Shown: positions 17,637 through 26,608, numbered from the stretch's first letter. The stretch: DNA of 64,000 nt from Mycobacterium numidiamassiliense (GCF_900157365.1 NZ_FUEZ01000003.1:1674001-1738000), one strand, 5' to 3'. Numbers and translations are program-made. Notes: generated by a model not told the origin, from the letters alone.

Positions 17637-18842
17637 TCAGGCGGTCGCGTAGCGGTTGGCGGGATGACCGAGCCCGAGCGAGCCGCGCAGGGTTTTGGCG
17701 TCGTAGCCGGTGCGGAACACCCCGCGCCGGCGCAGGTCGGGTACCAGCGACTCGGTGATGGTGACCAGGTCGTGCGGCAGCTTGGCCGGGCGTAGCCGGA
17801 ACCCGGAGAGGCCCCCGGCGTGCCAGTCCTGCAGCAGGTCGGCCAGCTGCGCCGGAGTTCCCACGAAAACCTCTGCATCGCTGCGGTATTCGGTCCCGAG
17901 CAGGTCGTCGAGCCGACGCTTGCGGGCCTGGGCGTCCTGCGGGGTGCGATCGAGGAACACCACCAGGTCGGCGAAGAGGTGCAACGTGTCGGGGCTGCGG
18001 CCCACCGCCCGGCTCAGCGCGCCGATCTCGGCGACCGCGTCGGCGGCCTGGGCGGCGCCATGCGGGGTCACGAAGCCGACGTCGGCGGCCTCGGCGATGA
18101 GCCGGTAAGAGGCACCGCCGTGGCCGAGCGCCGCGACAATGGGTTGGCCCTGCGGCGGACGAGGCGTGATCGACGGCCCTTTGACGGAGAACCACCGACC
18201 CTCGAAGTCGATGTAGTGCAGCTTGTCCCGGTCGACGAATCGCCCGGTGGCGACATCGCGGATCTCGGCGTCGTCCTCCCAGCTGTCCCACAACCGGCGC
18301 AGCACCTCAACGTAATCCGCTGCCTCAGCGAAGTATTCGCTGATCTGCTGCTGCGCGTCCGCATCGGTGCTCCAGTCGCCGGGAAGACGTGGCGTGGTGC
18401 GGCGCCCGAAATGCGCCGCAGCATCGGGACGCGCCGAGACCTGCACCCGGACGCCCGCGCGCCCGGCGCTGACATAGTCAAGGGTGGCAATCGACTTCGA
18501 CACATGGAACGGCTCGGTGTGCGTCACGATCGCCGTCGGTATCAGCCCAATTCCCTGGCTGCGCGGCGCGACACGGGCGGCGACGAGCACGGCGTCCAGT
18601 CGGCCGCGCACACGATCGACTCGTTCGTCGGGCTCAAAGGGGTGGTCGGACTGCAGCGTCAGCGCGTCCTCGATCGTCACGAAATCCAGGGATCCGCGCT
18701 CGGACTCGGCAACCAGATCGGCCCAGTAGCCTGCTCCGAACAACTCATCCGGACGGGCGTCGGCTTCGCGCCAGGCCGCCGGATGCCACCCGGCGCCGTC
18801 TAACGCCACAGCCAGACGGATGGGTCTGGACGAATCAGCCAT
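17637..18842 (-). CDS. LLM class flavin-dependent monooxygenase
   Basis: This 401-residue luciferase-like protein is related to the preceding NtaA/DszA type: RLAVALDGAGWHP at the N terminus, LDFVTIEDALTLQSD, then FHVSKSIATLDYVSAGRAGVRVQVS, and PPQGQPIVAALGHGGASYRLIAEAADVGFVT. It is the first gene of the three-gene LLM operon. The ATG at 18842 is chosen. The frame stays open back to a GTG near 18983, but that extension is Arg- and Cys-rich and not conserved-looking. Context suggests oxygenation of an organosulfur or related compound; the substrate is not known. Confidence 0.83.
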   Translation of the reverse strand: MADSSRPIRLAVALDGAGWHPAAWREADARPDELFGAGYWADLVAESERGSLDFVTIEDALTLQSDHPFEPDERVDRVRGRLDAVLVAARVAPRSQGIGLIPTAIVTHTEPFHVSKSIATLDYVSAGRAGVRVQVSARPDAAAHFGRRTTPRLPGDWSTDADAQQQISEYFAEAADYVEVLRRLWDSWEDDAEIRDVATGRFVDRDKLHYIDFEGRWFSVKGPSITPRPPQGQPIVAALGHGGASYRLIAEAADVGFVTPHGAAQAADAVAEIGALSRAVGRSPDTLHLFADLVVFLDRTPQDAQARKRRLDDLLGTEYRSDAEVFVGTPAQLADLLQDWHAGGLSGFRLRPAKLPHDLVTITESLVPDLRRRGVFRTGYDAKTLRGSLGLGHPANRYATA

Positions 18843-18984
18843 GAGCAGAACCGCTTTCGTAGTTGGCGCGGGGAGTCCCCGATCAGGCGGAAATGGCCGC
18901 CGCGCACACTTGCGGTGCGGGCGGCTGACAACACTGTGCTGACCGCATCGTCGACTCCGTCCCACTCTCACCGCGCAATTCACA

Positions 18985-19002
18985 TGCTAGTGACCCCTAG
19001 CA
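18985..19002. promoter_or_regulatory. inverted repeat upstream of the LLM operon
   Basis: TGCTAG and CTAGCA form a perfect 6-bp dyad around TGACCC. A second, longer dyad (GCCGCC...GCAC with GTGC...GGCGGC, one base bulged) lies at about 18897-18926. Both are in the 262-bp gap between the LLM operon (minus strand, starting 18842) and the 3' end of the SsuD gene. They are candidate operator and leader structures for the operon; nothing else is recognisable in the gap. Confidence 0.35.
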
Positions 19003-19104
19003 GGCCGCGCCGTGGCACAAATCGCCACCTACACGCCTCGCACCGTCCGATATGCGGCGGCGCTGCTTAAATCACCGCGAGTAAAAACTCCGCACCGAGC
19101 GCCG

Positions 19105-20190
19105 TTATTCCGCCTTGGCGAGCAGCGGCAGTACACCTTCGGCGAACCAATACGCCTCTTCCAGGTGCGGGTAACCCGACAGGATGAATTCGTCGAAGCC
19201 CAGCGAATGGTATTCGCTGATCAGGTTGGCGACTTCCTGATGGCTGCCGACCAGCGCGGTGCCGGCGCCGCCACGCACCAGGCCCACCCCGGCCCACAGA
19301 TTCGGGTAGATCTCCAGCTTGTCGACCTGGCCGCCGTGCAGCGCCGTCATGCGTCGCTGTCCCTCGGATTCCGACTTGGCGTGCAGCGCAGTGGCTTTGA
19401 CGATCTGCTCGTCGCTGATTTCGGCGAGCATCTCGTTGGCGACGGCCCAGGCCGCCGCCGAGGTGTCACGGGTGATGGTGTGTAGCCGAATCCCGAACCG
19501 GACCTTGCGGCCTCGCGCGGCGGCCCCGGCCCGCACCTTCTCGATCTTGGCGGCCGCCGCCTGCGGCGGTTCACCCCAGGTCAGGTAGACGTCGGCATAC
19601 TCGGCCGCGATCGGCAGCGCGGGCCCCGAGGAACCACCAAAGTAGATCTCCGGCAACGGATTCGGCGGTGCCGAAACCCGCGCGTCCTCGACCGTGTAGT
19701 ACTTCCCGGTGAAATTCACCGACTCCTGCGTCCATACCGACGTCACGATCTTCAGAAATTCGGCGGTGCGGCCGTAGCGGTCGTCGTGACCGAGGAAATC
19801 GCCGAATCGGCGTTGCTCGGCGTCGTCGCTGCCGCTGACCACGTTGAGCAGCACCCGGCCTTCGGAAAATCGTTGCAACGTCGCGGTCTGCTGCGCGGCC
19901 AGCGTGGGGGGCACCAGTCCGGGACGGAACGCGACCAGGAATTTCAGCCGCTCGGTCTCGGCCAACAACGCTGCCGAGGTCAGCCACGCGTCCTCACACC
20001 AGGTGCCGGTCGGCGTCAGCACGCCCTCAAAGCCCAGCCGGTCGGCGGCGCGAGCCACCTCGGCCAGGTAGCGACGGCTCGGCGCGCGGTAACCGCTCGG
20101 GATATCACGGTTGGCCGAGGCGTGGGAGCCGCCGACGATCGAGCGGCTGTCCCCGGTGGTGGGCAGAAACCAGAAAAATCTCGCAGACAT
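19105..20190 (-). CDS. ssuD: FMNH2-dependent alkanesulfonate monooxygenase, SsuD family
   Basis: SsuD releases sulfite from alkanesulfonates using FMNH2 and oxygen. The 361-residue protein shows the family signature from the N terminus: FFWFLPTTGDSR, YLAEVARAADRLGFEGVLTPTGTWCEDAWLTSAAL (with the conserved Cys), then LKFLVAFRPGLVPPTLAAQQ, NVVSGSDDAEQRRFGDFLGHDDRY, and IYFGGSSGPALPIAAEYADVYLTWGEPP. The ATG at 20190 is the family start; the frame further upstream is non-coding. No SsuABC transporter or SsuE reductase is in the window, so uptake and flavin supply must come from elsewhere. It is upstream of and parallel to the LLM trio. Confidence 0.92.
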   Translation of the reverse strand: MSARFFWFLPTTGDSRSIVGGSHASANRDIPSGYRAPSRRYLAEVARAADRLGFEGVLTPTGTWCEDAWLTSAALLAETERLKFLVAFRPGLVPPTLAAQQTATLQRFSEGRVLLNVVSGSDDAEQRRFGDFLGHDDRYGRTAEFLKIVTSVWTQESVNFTGKYYTVEDARVSAPPNPLPEIYFGGSSGPALPIAAEYADVYLTWGEPPQAAAAKIEKVRAGAAARGRKVRFGIRLHTITRDTSAAAWAVANEMLAEISDEQIVKATALHAKSESEGQRRMTALHGGQVDKLEIYPNLWAGVGLVRGGAGTALVGSHQEVANLISEYHSLGFDEFILSGYPHLEEAYWFAEGVLPLLAKAE

Positions 20191-20377
20191 CTCTCGCCAA
20201 GCTAGGTGCCCGGCGGGCCGAGGACAAGTTGGATTCCGAGCGGATTCAACCCGTTCCTTGCCGGGATGTGCGGAGTATCTTTGCCCAGCGGGTTTCGCGA
20301 GCTGCGTGCTTTCTGGACAGAATCCGATCAGCCGGGCCGCGGGCGGCCCCTGGCCGGGCGCGCGACATGATGACCCT

Positions 20378-21595
20378 ATGACCACCGAGATCCGCGTTCT
20401 CGACGCCGAGGACGACCTCATCGCCGCCGCGAAGGTGTTTCGCACCGCGATGGTGGGCATTCCGCCGCTGCCCGATCTGGCACCCGGCCAGATCACCACG
20501 TTGCTCGAGCCCGGACGCACCGTCGGCGCATTCGTCGCGGGACAACTGACCGGCACCGCGGATGCCGTGACGAGCACGCTGACCCTGCCCGGCGGAGCCG
20601 TCGTGAACCACGCCGCGGTCACACATGTCGGGGTGCTGCCCTCGTTCACCCGAAAGGGCATCGCGACGGCGCTGGTACATCATCAGTTGCGCGACTTTGC
20701 CCAGCGCGGTGAGATCGTCGCCTCGTTGCGCGCATCGGAGGCAACGATTTACGGGCGATACGGCTACGGCGTCGCGAGTTCGGCACAGACGGTCGAGGTT
20801 CAGACAGCGCGGGCCGCATTCCGTCCCGACGTCCCAGCCGGCGGTCCGGTGCGGCTGCTCGATGCAGCCGCGGCATGGGAAATCCTGCCCCGCGTCTACG
20901 ACGCCAATCGTTCGTCTCGGGCGGGAACCATCGGCCGTCCCCCGGTGTGGTGGCGAGGCGTGCGACTGCGGACCGAATCGACGCCTGGGGCTTCATATAT
21001 CGCTGTCCACGGCGAGCCCGGCTCCGAGACGGGATTCGCCCGCTACCGCCCCATCGATACCCAAGCATGGTTTGTCAGCGACCAGCGCACCATCGTCGTC
21101 GAGGACTTCTTCGCGCCCACGATCGACGCCTGTGTCGGGTTACTTCGATTTCTGTTCGAGCTGGATCTGATTCATCGCGTGACGTTCTGGATGCTCCCGC
21201 TCGACAATCCGCTGCCCTGGCTGCTTGTCGACCGGCGGGCCATGCGGGCTACCGCGGTGCACGACGAAACATGGCTGCGCGTCGTCGATGCCCATGCTGC
21301 GCTGGGCGCCCGCCGATACGTCGGCAACGGTGCGGTGACCGTTGCCGTCAACGACCCACTGCTGCAGTCCAATTCGGCCACCTTCATCGTCACTGGCGAC
21401 GGGGTGGAAACCTCGAAGCGGGCGGCCCAGCTGAACGTCGGGATCGAGGGGCTCGGCGCGGTCCTGCTCGGCGGAGCCACCTGGCGCAACCTCGCCGTCG
21501 CCGGTCTGGCACACGCCGAGGACCCCGCGGCGCTGGCGGTAGCCGACCAACTGTTCGCGGTGCCCGAGGCGCCCTACGCCGGAACCTTCTTCTAG
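20378..21595 (+). CDS. Eis-like GNAT family N-acetyltransferase
   Basis: The 405-residue protein belongs to the mycobacterial Eis (enhanced intracellular survival) family: tandem GNAT folds plus a sterol-carrier-like C-terminal domain. Visible motifs are the acetyl-CoA site THVGVLPSFTRKGIATALV and the ASEATIYGRYGYGVAS segment, whose Tyr corresponds to the general acid of Eis. A C-terminal phenylalanine (PYAGTFF end) is also present, and in Eis the terminal carboxylate acts in catalysis. Family members acetylate aminoglycosides and lysine residues; the true target here is unknown. The ATG at 20378 is preferred to upstream in-frame starts. It converges on the hydrolase gene with a 4-bp overlap. 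Confidence 0.9.
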   Translation: MTTEIRVLDAEDDLIAAAKVFRTAMVGIPPLPDLAPGQITTLLEPGRTVGAFVAGQLTGTADAVTSTLTLPGGAVVNHAAVTHVGVLPSFTRKGIATALVHHQLRDFAQRGEIVASLRASEATIYGRYGYGVASSAQTVEVQTARAAFRPDVPAGGPVRLLDAAAAWEILPRVYDANRSSRAGTIGRPPVWWRGVRLRTESTPGASYIAVHGEPGSETGFARYRPIDTQAWFVSDQRTIVVEDFFAPTIDACVGLLRFLFELDLIHRVTFWMLPLDNPLPWLLVDRRAMRATAVHDETWLRVVDAHAALGARRYVGNGAVTVAVNDPLLQSNSATFIVTGDGVETSKRAAQLNVGIEGLGAVLLGGATWRNLAVAGLAHAEDPAALAVADQLFAVPEAPYAGTFF

Positions 21596-22452
21596 CCAGG
21601 CCCGCGTATAGCGGCCGCGACGGCCTGCGGAGCTTCGGATTGCGGATAGTGGCCCACACCTTCGAGTTTCGTCACCTCGGCGTGAGGGAGGGCCGCGATG
21701 GCCGGCTCGAGGACGTGGCGTCCCGACACCGGATCGTCGAGCCCCCACACCAGGTGCAACGGACCATCCCAGTCCGCCAGGGCCTGCTCCCAGCGACGGT
21801 GATGAATGGCGCGTTCGGCGTTGTAACGGATCAGCAGATGCGCGAGCTTGTGGCCGTCGCGCAGCGATACTCCGTACCAGAGGTCCTCGAGCTCGGTGTC
21901 GGTCAGCGCTGCTCCGCGGACCGCGTCGAGCCCGGTGCGAAGGCGCCCGGCGGTGACCCGGCTGGCGATCAGCTTTCCGACCCCGGGCACGATCAACAAC
22001 CGCTGTAACCGAGTAGGGCGGTAGGCGCTGTAGACAATCCCGGAGTTCAACATGACGAGGCTGGAAATGCCGAACCCGAGCTTGCCGGCGGCTACTCGAT
22101 CGACGAGCTCCTGGGCGACGATGCCACCGTAGTCGTGCGCAACCAGGCGAACCGAGTCCAGCTGGAGATGTGCTGCCAAATCCTCGACGACATCTGCTGA
22201 TTCGGCAACGGAGTAGTCGTAGGGTTTGGGCTTATCCGAGGCGCCGTAGCCGAGGAAGTCCAGCGTAACCACGTCGTGGTCGGCGGCAAGCTCGGTGGCG
22301 ATGTCGGCGTAGTCGTAGGACCAGGTCGGAAATCCGTGCAGCAAAAGCACTGTCGGCCCGTGGCCCCGGCGGCGAAAGGCGATGCGGTGTCCCCTGCGGC
22401 TGATCAGCGTCTCGCATTGGTCGATCCATTCGCCTGCCCGGGGAGCATCCAT
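21592..22452 (-). CDS. alpha/beta hydrolase (epoxide hydrolase/dehalogenase-like)
   Basis: This is a 286-residue alpha/beta hydrolase. The oxyanion motif HGFPT lies near residue 40. The nucleophile elbow reads VAHDYGG, with Asp in the nucleophile position as in epoxide hydrolases and haloalkane dehalogenases rather than Ser. A cap region follows, then a late acid (VWGLDDPVSG) and the C-terminal His in EGVGHYPQSEAPQAV. It probably opens an epoxide or hydrolyses a related small molecule. The ATG at 22452 is supported by the following conserved N terminus. Its stop overlaps the eis-like stop by 4 bp. Confidence 0.88.
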   Translation of the reverse strand: MDAPRAGEWIDQCETLISRRGHRIAFRRRGHGPTVLLLHGFPTWSYDYADIATELAADHDVVTLDFLGYGASDKPKPYDYSVAESADVVEDLAAHLQLDSVRLVAHDYGGIVAQELVDRVAAGKLGFGISSLVMLNSGIVYSAYRPTRLQRLLIVPGVGKLIASRVTAGRLRTGLDAVRGAALTDTELEDLWYGVSLRDGHKLAHLLIRYNAERAIHHRRWEQALADWDGPLHLVWGLDDPVSGRHVLEPAIAALPHAEVTKLEGVGHYPQSEAPQAVAAAIRGPG

Positions 22453-22511
22453 GCACTCATTGTCGCCGAATTAGCGGTGCCTTTCGAAATGATTTGGGGA
22501 ATGATGCAAGC

Positions 22512-23480
22512 GTGACCATCAACACGATGCACGACGTGCTGCGAATCGGCCGGTTGGAACCGACCTTCGAAGAAGAACTGTTCTCGCGCTACGAGATCCC
22601 CCAGCTTCCCGACGGGCCTACGCGGGCCCCCTTCCTCGCCGAGCATGCGGCCGACATACGCGTGGTCTTGACATCGGCGCCACCCCTTGGCATCGACGCT
22701 GACACCATCGCGGCCCTGCCCAACCTGGAAGCGATCGTCAACTACGGGGCGGGTGTGGATTCGATTGATCTGGAGGCGGCCGGCAATCGCGGTATCGGCG
22801 TGAGCAACACGCCGGACGTCCTGTCGGACACCGTCGCCGACACCGCGCTGGGGCTGATCCTGATGACCCTGCGCCGCTTCGGCGCTGCCGACCGCTACGT
22901 GCGGGCGGGCCGCTGGGCGAGCGAGGGCCGGTTCTCCTACGGTCGCGACGTCAATGGCCTTCAGGTCGGCATCTTGGGCCTGGGCCGCATCGGTTCGGCC
23001 ATCGCCACCCGGCTGCTCGGATTCGATTGTGCCATAGCCTATCACAACCGCCACCGAATTGAGGGGTCGCCGTATCGCTATGCGGCATCACCGTTGGAGT
23101 TGGCCGAGTCGGTCGACATTCTGGTCGTCGCCACCACCGGCGACCCGCGATCCCGCCACCTCGTCGACCGCACCGTGCTCGAGGCACTGGGGCCGGAGGG
23201 CTATCTGATCAACATCGCCCGCGGCAGTGTAGTGGACCAGGAGGCGCTGGTGGAGCTGGTCGCGGGCGGTGGGCTGGCCGGAGCGGGGCTGGACGTCTTC
23301 GCCGACGAGCCCAATGTGCCTGCCGCACTGTTCAATTTGGACAATGTGGTGCTGTTCCCGCACATCGGCAGTGCCACGGCGCGGACCCGCCGGGCGATGG
23401 CACGGCTCGCGATTGCCAACCTCGACAGCTATCTGAACACCGGTGAGCTGGTGACTCCGGTACTGCGCCCGCGCAAGTGA
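22512..23480 (+). CDS. D-isomer-specific 2-hydroxyacid dehydrogenase
   Basis: This is an NAD(P)-dependent D-2-hydroxyacid dehydrogenase of about 322 residues, in the hydroxypyruvate/glyoxylate reductase group. The Rossmann motif is VGILGLGRIGSAIATRL. The catalytic Arg is in NIARGSVVDQEALVELV, the Glu in LDVFADEPNVP and the His in VVLFPHIGSATARTR. Starts are TTG 22494, GTG 22512 and ATG 22527. GTG 22512 is chosen because GGGGAA lies about 10 bases upstream, but this is uncertain by a few codons. It diverges from the hydrolase gene across a short gap. Confidence 0.9.
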   Translation: MTINTMHDVLRIGRLEPTFEEELFSRYEIPQLPDGPTRAPFLAEHAADIRVVLTSAPPLGIDADTIAALPNLEAIVNYGAGVDSIDLEAAGNRGIGVSNTPDVLSDTVADTALGLILMTLRRFGAADRYVRAGRWASEGRFSYGRDVNGLQVGILGLGRIGSAIATRLLGFDCAIAYHNRHRIEGSPYRYAASPLELAESVDILVVATTGDPRSRHLVDRTVLEALGPEGYLINIARGSVVDQEALVELVAGGGLAGAGLDVFADEPNVPAALFNLDNVVLFPHIGSATARTRRAMARLAIANLDSYLNTGELVTPVLRPRK

Positions 23481-23488
23481 CTCGCCGG

Positions 23489-24301
23489 TCAATGGGGCAG
23501 CTTGACCGGATACAGATTATGGCCTCCCTCAAAACCTTTGAGTTCGACCTCGCGGGGCGCGCACAACTCGATGTCGGGCTGGCCGTCGATCGCGTGGCGC
23601 ACCGATTCGCTGACGAGGATCTCACCACCGTCGGCTTGGCCCGCAACGCGAGCCGCCATCGCGACGTTGCGCCCGAAGAGGTCGTCGCCGCGTCTGACCG
23701 AAGGTCCCACATGGATGCCGATGCGGACGCGTATGCCCTCCCAGCGCTCGGCGTCTTCGAATAGCGCTCGCTGCACATCGATCCCGCATAACACGGCGTG
23801 CGCGGCGTCGGCGAAGGCGAGCATGAATCCGTCGCCTTGATTTTTGACCACGTGGCCACCGTGGTCGTCGACACGGTTTTGAATGAGCCTGTTGTGCCGC
23901 TCGAGCACCTTCACCCATTCCCGGTCACCCAACGCCTCGTTCTGCGCCGTGGAATCCTCGATGTCGGAGAAGGCAATCACGACATCGCCGTCAGCGGTCA
24001 GCCGGGCGAGGTCGGGACGCTCGACCTGGGCCCAGCCCGCGAGGTCTTCGACCGAGTTTCGCACCGTGGCCCCAAGGCCCTTGGTAATCAGCGAATCGGC
24101 CGTCTTGAAAGCCGTCCTGATCGCAAACGGCGCAACACCGCGGCGACGCCGGCGCCGGATGCCCTGGCGGGTGCGGCTGCGCTCGAGCGCGACCCTGGCC
24201 CCCTTCAGTTGGCGTCGCGACACGATCAGCAGGACTCCGAGGGCGATGATTCCGCCGAGTTCGATCACCGCAACCAACGCGATCAGCACGGTCATGGTCA
24301 T
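23489..24301 (-). CDS. membrane-anchored class III adenylate/guanylate cyclase
   Basis: The 270-residue protein has one N-terminal transmembrane helix (about residues 4-27), an Arg-rich juxtamembrane segment ([11 protein letters not shown]), and a class III cyclase domain from about residue 100. The first metal Asp and phosphate loop are in [11 protein letters not shown], and the second metal Asp is in [11 protein letters not shown]. The segment [27 protein letters not shown] carries the conserved Arg. The usual Asn two residues before AAR (VNxAAR) is Ala here, so activity may be altered. It would make cAMP (or cGMP) from NTP in response to an unknown cue. No partner is obvious nearby. Confidence 0.85.
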   Translation of the reverse strand: MTMTVLIALVAVIELGGIIALGVLLIVSRRQLKGARVALERSRTRQGIRRRRRRGVAPFAIRTAFKTADSLITKGLGATVRNSVEDLAGWAQVERPDLARLTADGDVVIAFSDIEDSTAQNEALGDREWVKVLERHNRLIQNRVDDHGGHVVKNQGDGFMLAFADAAHAVLCGIDVQRALFEDAERWEGIRVRIGIHVGPSVRRGDDLFGRNVAMAARVAGQADGGEILVSESVRHAIDGQPDIELCAPREVELKGFEGGHNLYPVKLPH

Positions 24302-24349
24302 CGTTCGTTCTCCGCCGCCGCGGCTGCCCCCATGAGCAGAGTATGACGG

Positions 24350-25324
24350 TCAGTGCGGCGGGGCGGCCCGCTGCGTGGCCAGGGCGACGGCGGCCGTCAC
24401 CAGGTCGGGTTGGTGAATCTGGATGAAGTGGTCGCTGCCGGTCGCGATGAGGTGTGGCGTCTGCGGTCGCAGCCCGACGAGATCCAAGGCCGCATCGCGC
24501 CAAGCCTGCTCCAGCCTCGCCCCCTGCTCGGGCGCAACGTTCGGGGGAATCAGAAAGGGCTCGGTCCTCGTCAGCACGACGATGGGAATGGGCGGGAACA
24601 CCGGGGCGTCGGCGACCTGCGCGACGCTCTTGTCGATGTCGATCACCTCGAAGGACGACGAATCGGCGAACTGCGGCAGCGGTGCATCCAACGCCTGCCG
24701 GTAGGCGGGCCAGTCGGAGCCCAGCAGGCTCGGTATCTCGACGCCGAAGGCATCGACGAAGACCTCCGCGCACACCTGATCGGGGTAGCTCTGCGCGTAC
24801 AGCCGGGCGAACAGACCCCCCAGCGAGTGCCCGACAAGGATGTACGGGCCCGGAAGACGGGCGGCGGCAAGCAACGCGTGCAGGTCGCCGACGACGTCCT
24901 GCGCGGTGCGCGGCATCGCGACCGGCGAACTGCGGTCGCTGAGAGTCGGCGGGTCGGAATTCCGCAACGTGCCGGGCCGGTCGTAGGCGCAGACGCGGTG
25001 GGCGCCGGCCAGGGCGGGCAGCACGGCGGGGCCTACAGCGGGCGCATCGGCGTCGGATTGGCTCCACGGATCCGACGAGTTGTGATAGCCGGATTCCAAA
25101 ATGACTGTCGGACTTCCTTTTCCGCGGCATTCCAGATAAATATGCCGCCCGTTGCCGACGTCAATCGGTCCGCGAAAGTCGCCCGACGAGTCCGATCCCT
25201 CGCCGCTGTGGTGTCGGCCGGCGCAACCGACCAGTGCGAGCAGCACGACGGTGGTCGCCAACAATCGACGAAGGCGCCCGACGTGCCACACTGCCCGCAT
25301 CGCGTCATTGTGCGGCCGCGCCAC
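24350..25324 (-). CDS. alpha/beta hydrolase, predicted lipoprotein
   Basis: The 324-residue secreted protein has a signal peptide ending in the lipobox LVGC, so the Cys should be lipid-modified and the protein attached to the outer face of the membrane. The mature part is an alpha/beta hydrolase. It has the nucleophile elbow GHSLGG (Ser), an N-terminal ILESGYHNSSDPW oxyanion segment, CAYDRPG, and a C-terminal HFIQIHQPD His. The substrate is unknown, with an ester or lipid most likely. GTG 25324 gives the longest form; ATG 25300 still keeps a full signal peptide and is equally possible. Confidence 0.8.
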   Translation of the reverse strand: MARPHNDAMRAVWHVGRLRRLLATTVVLLALVGCAGRHHSGEGSDSSGDFRGPIDVGNGRHIYLECRGKGSPTVILESGYHNSSDPWSQSDADAPAVGPAVLPALAGAHRVCAYDRPGTLRNSDPPTLSDRSSPVAMPRTAQDVVGDLHALLAAARLPGPYILVGHSLGGLFARLYAQSYPDQVCAEVFVDAFGVEIPSLLGSDWPAYRQALDAPLPQFADSSSFEVIDIDKSVAQVADAPVFPPIPIVVLTRTEPFLIPPNVAPEQGARLEQAWRDAALDLVGLRPQTPHLIATGSDHFIQIHQPDLVTAAVALATQRAAPPH

Positions 25325-25371
25325 ACGATTACGTCGAACCGGCTGCGGCGTTGCGTGAAGTGCGGTCTCGG

Positions 25372-25458
25372 TCAGCCGGTCAGGTATCTGGTGAGCATGG
25401 CGACCAACTCGTTCTCGAACGGTGCGATCTCGACCGGTGTGGGCGAGTAATTACTCAT
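25372..25458 (-). CDS. possible 28-residue ORF, or remnant of a regulator C terminus
   Basis: In the 175-bp gap between two divergent genes, the minus strand encodes MSNYSPTPVEIAPFENELVA followed by MLTRYLTG and a stop. The composition looks coding, and the ending resembles the last helix of TetR-type regulators. There is no clear ribosome site. It may be a real short gene, a relic of a deleted gene, or chance. Confidence 0.2.
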   Translation of the reverse strand: MSNYSPTPVEIAPFENELVAMLTRYLTG

Positions 25459-25499
25459 ACTAGTGCTCTGGCCTGGCACCTTACGAAAGGCGGAGATCC

Positions 25500-25985
25500 G
25501 TGCAGACAATCCACGTCGAAACGGAATTACCAACCGATGCTGATCGGGTCTGGGCGGCGATCTGCCATCCGGCGTCCTTCAACTATGTCTGTCGCGGCTT
25601 GATCGGTATCCCCGCACTGGTCGGACGCACCGAGCCGATGCGGGCGGGCGAGATCGGCACGGCCTGGCTCTGGCTGTTTCACCTCGTCCCGTTCTCGCGC
25701 CACACGATCGAGGTGATCGACGTCGATGACGACGCCCGGCACGTGCGCACCCACGAGCACGGTGGTTTTCTGCGGGCGTGGAATCACACGTTGCACGTCG
25801 AGCCGATTTCGCCGGCCCGGTGCCGCTACAGCGACACCGTGGACATCGATGCCAGCGCGCTGACCCCCGTCGTCGCCAAGGCGGCCGTGGGAATCTACCG
25901 GTACCGCCAGCGCCGGTGGCACAAACTCGTGGACAGACATCTGCTCCCCACCGGTCCGGCATACGCCGATCGCCGGGGAGGTTGA
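25500..25985 (+). CDS. SRPBCC family protein
   Basis: The 161-residue protein has the SRPBCC (START-like) helix-grip layout. It starts with a first strand and helix (IHVETELPTDADRVWAAICHPASF), continues with alternating beta strands (TIEVIDVDDDARHVRTHEHG, LHVEPISPARCRYSDTVDID), and ends with the long C-terminal helix (VVAKAAVGIYRYRQRRWHKLVD). Such proteins bind hydrophobic ligands; none can be named. The GTG at 25500 has GGCGGAG 6 bases upstream. Its stop overlaps the start of the following membrane protein gene (TTGA), so the two are probably translated together. Confidence 0.8.
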   Translation: MQTIHVETELPTDADRVWAAICHPASFNYVCRGLIGIPALVGRTEPMRAGEIGTAWLWLFHLVPFSRHTIEVIDVDDDARHVRTHEHGGFLRAWNHTLHVEPISPARCRYSDTVDIDASALTPVVAKAAVGIYRYRQRRWHKLVDRHLLPTGPAYADRRGG

Positions 25986-26605
25986 CTGTCTTGGCCGCCC
26001 GGCGTGGCGCAGTGCTCTGGGTCGTGGCGGCCGTCGGGTATCTCATCCTCGAGGCCGTCGCGGCCGCGGGAGTTGTGCCCGCTTACAGCTATGCGCGCAA
26101 CTACATCAGCGACCTCGGGGTCAGCGCGGTCTCCCCGCGTTCATACCTGATGCAAGCGGCGTTCTACCTGCAGGGCATTCTGTTTATCCTCGGAGCGGGG
26201 CTGATTGTCGGCATCCCCGAAAGCCCCAGGGCCCGAGCCTTTTTGGGGCTGATCGGCGCGAACTCGATCGGCAACATCGTGATAGGGGCCGTGCACAGCG
26301 GGAACGTGCATCGCGCCGGCGCGGCGCTGGCGATCGTCGGAGGCAACACCGCCATCCTGGCGGGAGCCGCGGTCATCGCGACGGGGGACGGCTGGCGCTG
26401 GTATCGACGCATCTCCATACTGGTCGCGGCGCTCGGCCTGCTGAGTCTGCTTATGCTGCTGATCAATTCGGTGACATCGCAAACCAACCTGCTGCCCGAC
26501 GGGATGTGGGAACGCGCAAGCGTCTATTCGATCATCTTGTGGCAGTTAACTACTGCCGTTTACCTGCTGACCGCCCGACGCCGGGCCGCTGGAGAGGCCG
26601 GCTAG
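25982..26605 (+). CDS. DUF998-type integral membrane protein
   Basis: This membrane protein of about 207 residues has six predicted helices. The first is VLWVVAAVGYLILEAVAAAG, followed by the DUF998-like segment YSYARNYISDLGVS. Function is unknown. The best start is TTG 25982, which overlaps the SRPBCC stop as TTGA; a second TTG at 25991 is possible. The much longer frame back to 25778 lies inside the SRPBCC gene and is a shadow. It converges on the PapA-type pseudogene with 3 bp between stops. Confidence 0.75.
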   Translation: MTVLAARRGAVLWVVAAVGYLILEAVAAAGVVPAYSYARNYISDLGVSAVSPRSYLMQAAFYLQGILFILGAGLIVGIPESPRARAFLGLIGANSIGNIVIGAVHSGNVHRAGAALAIVGGNTAILAGAAVIATGDGWRWYRRISILVAALGLLSLLMLLINSVTSQTNLLPDGMWERASVYSIILWQLTTAVYLLTARRRAAGEAG

Positions 26606-26608
26606 CGA

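Noticed and set aside
15316..17652. 778-codon plus-strand frame opposite the LLM genes
   Set aside because: It spans two clear minus-strand genes and their junction, with low-complexity Arg-rich stretches and no family resemblance.
18843..18983. N-terminal extension or Cys-containing leader peptide before the LLM gene at 17637
   Set aside because: The frame is open and has three Cys, and sulfur operons in mycobacteria can have Cys-rich leaders. However, it is in phase with the gene, has no Cys run and no stop, so there is no support for an attenuator.
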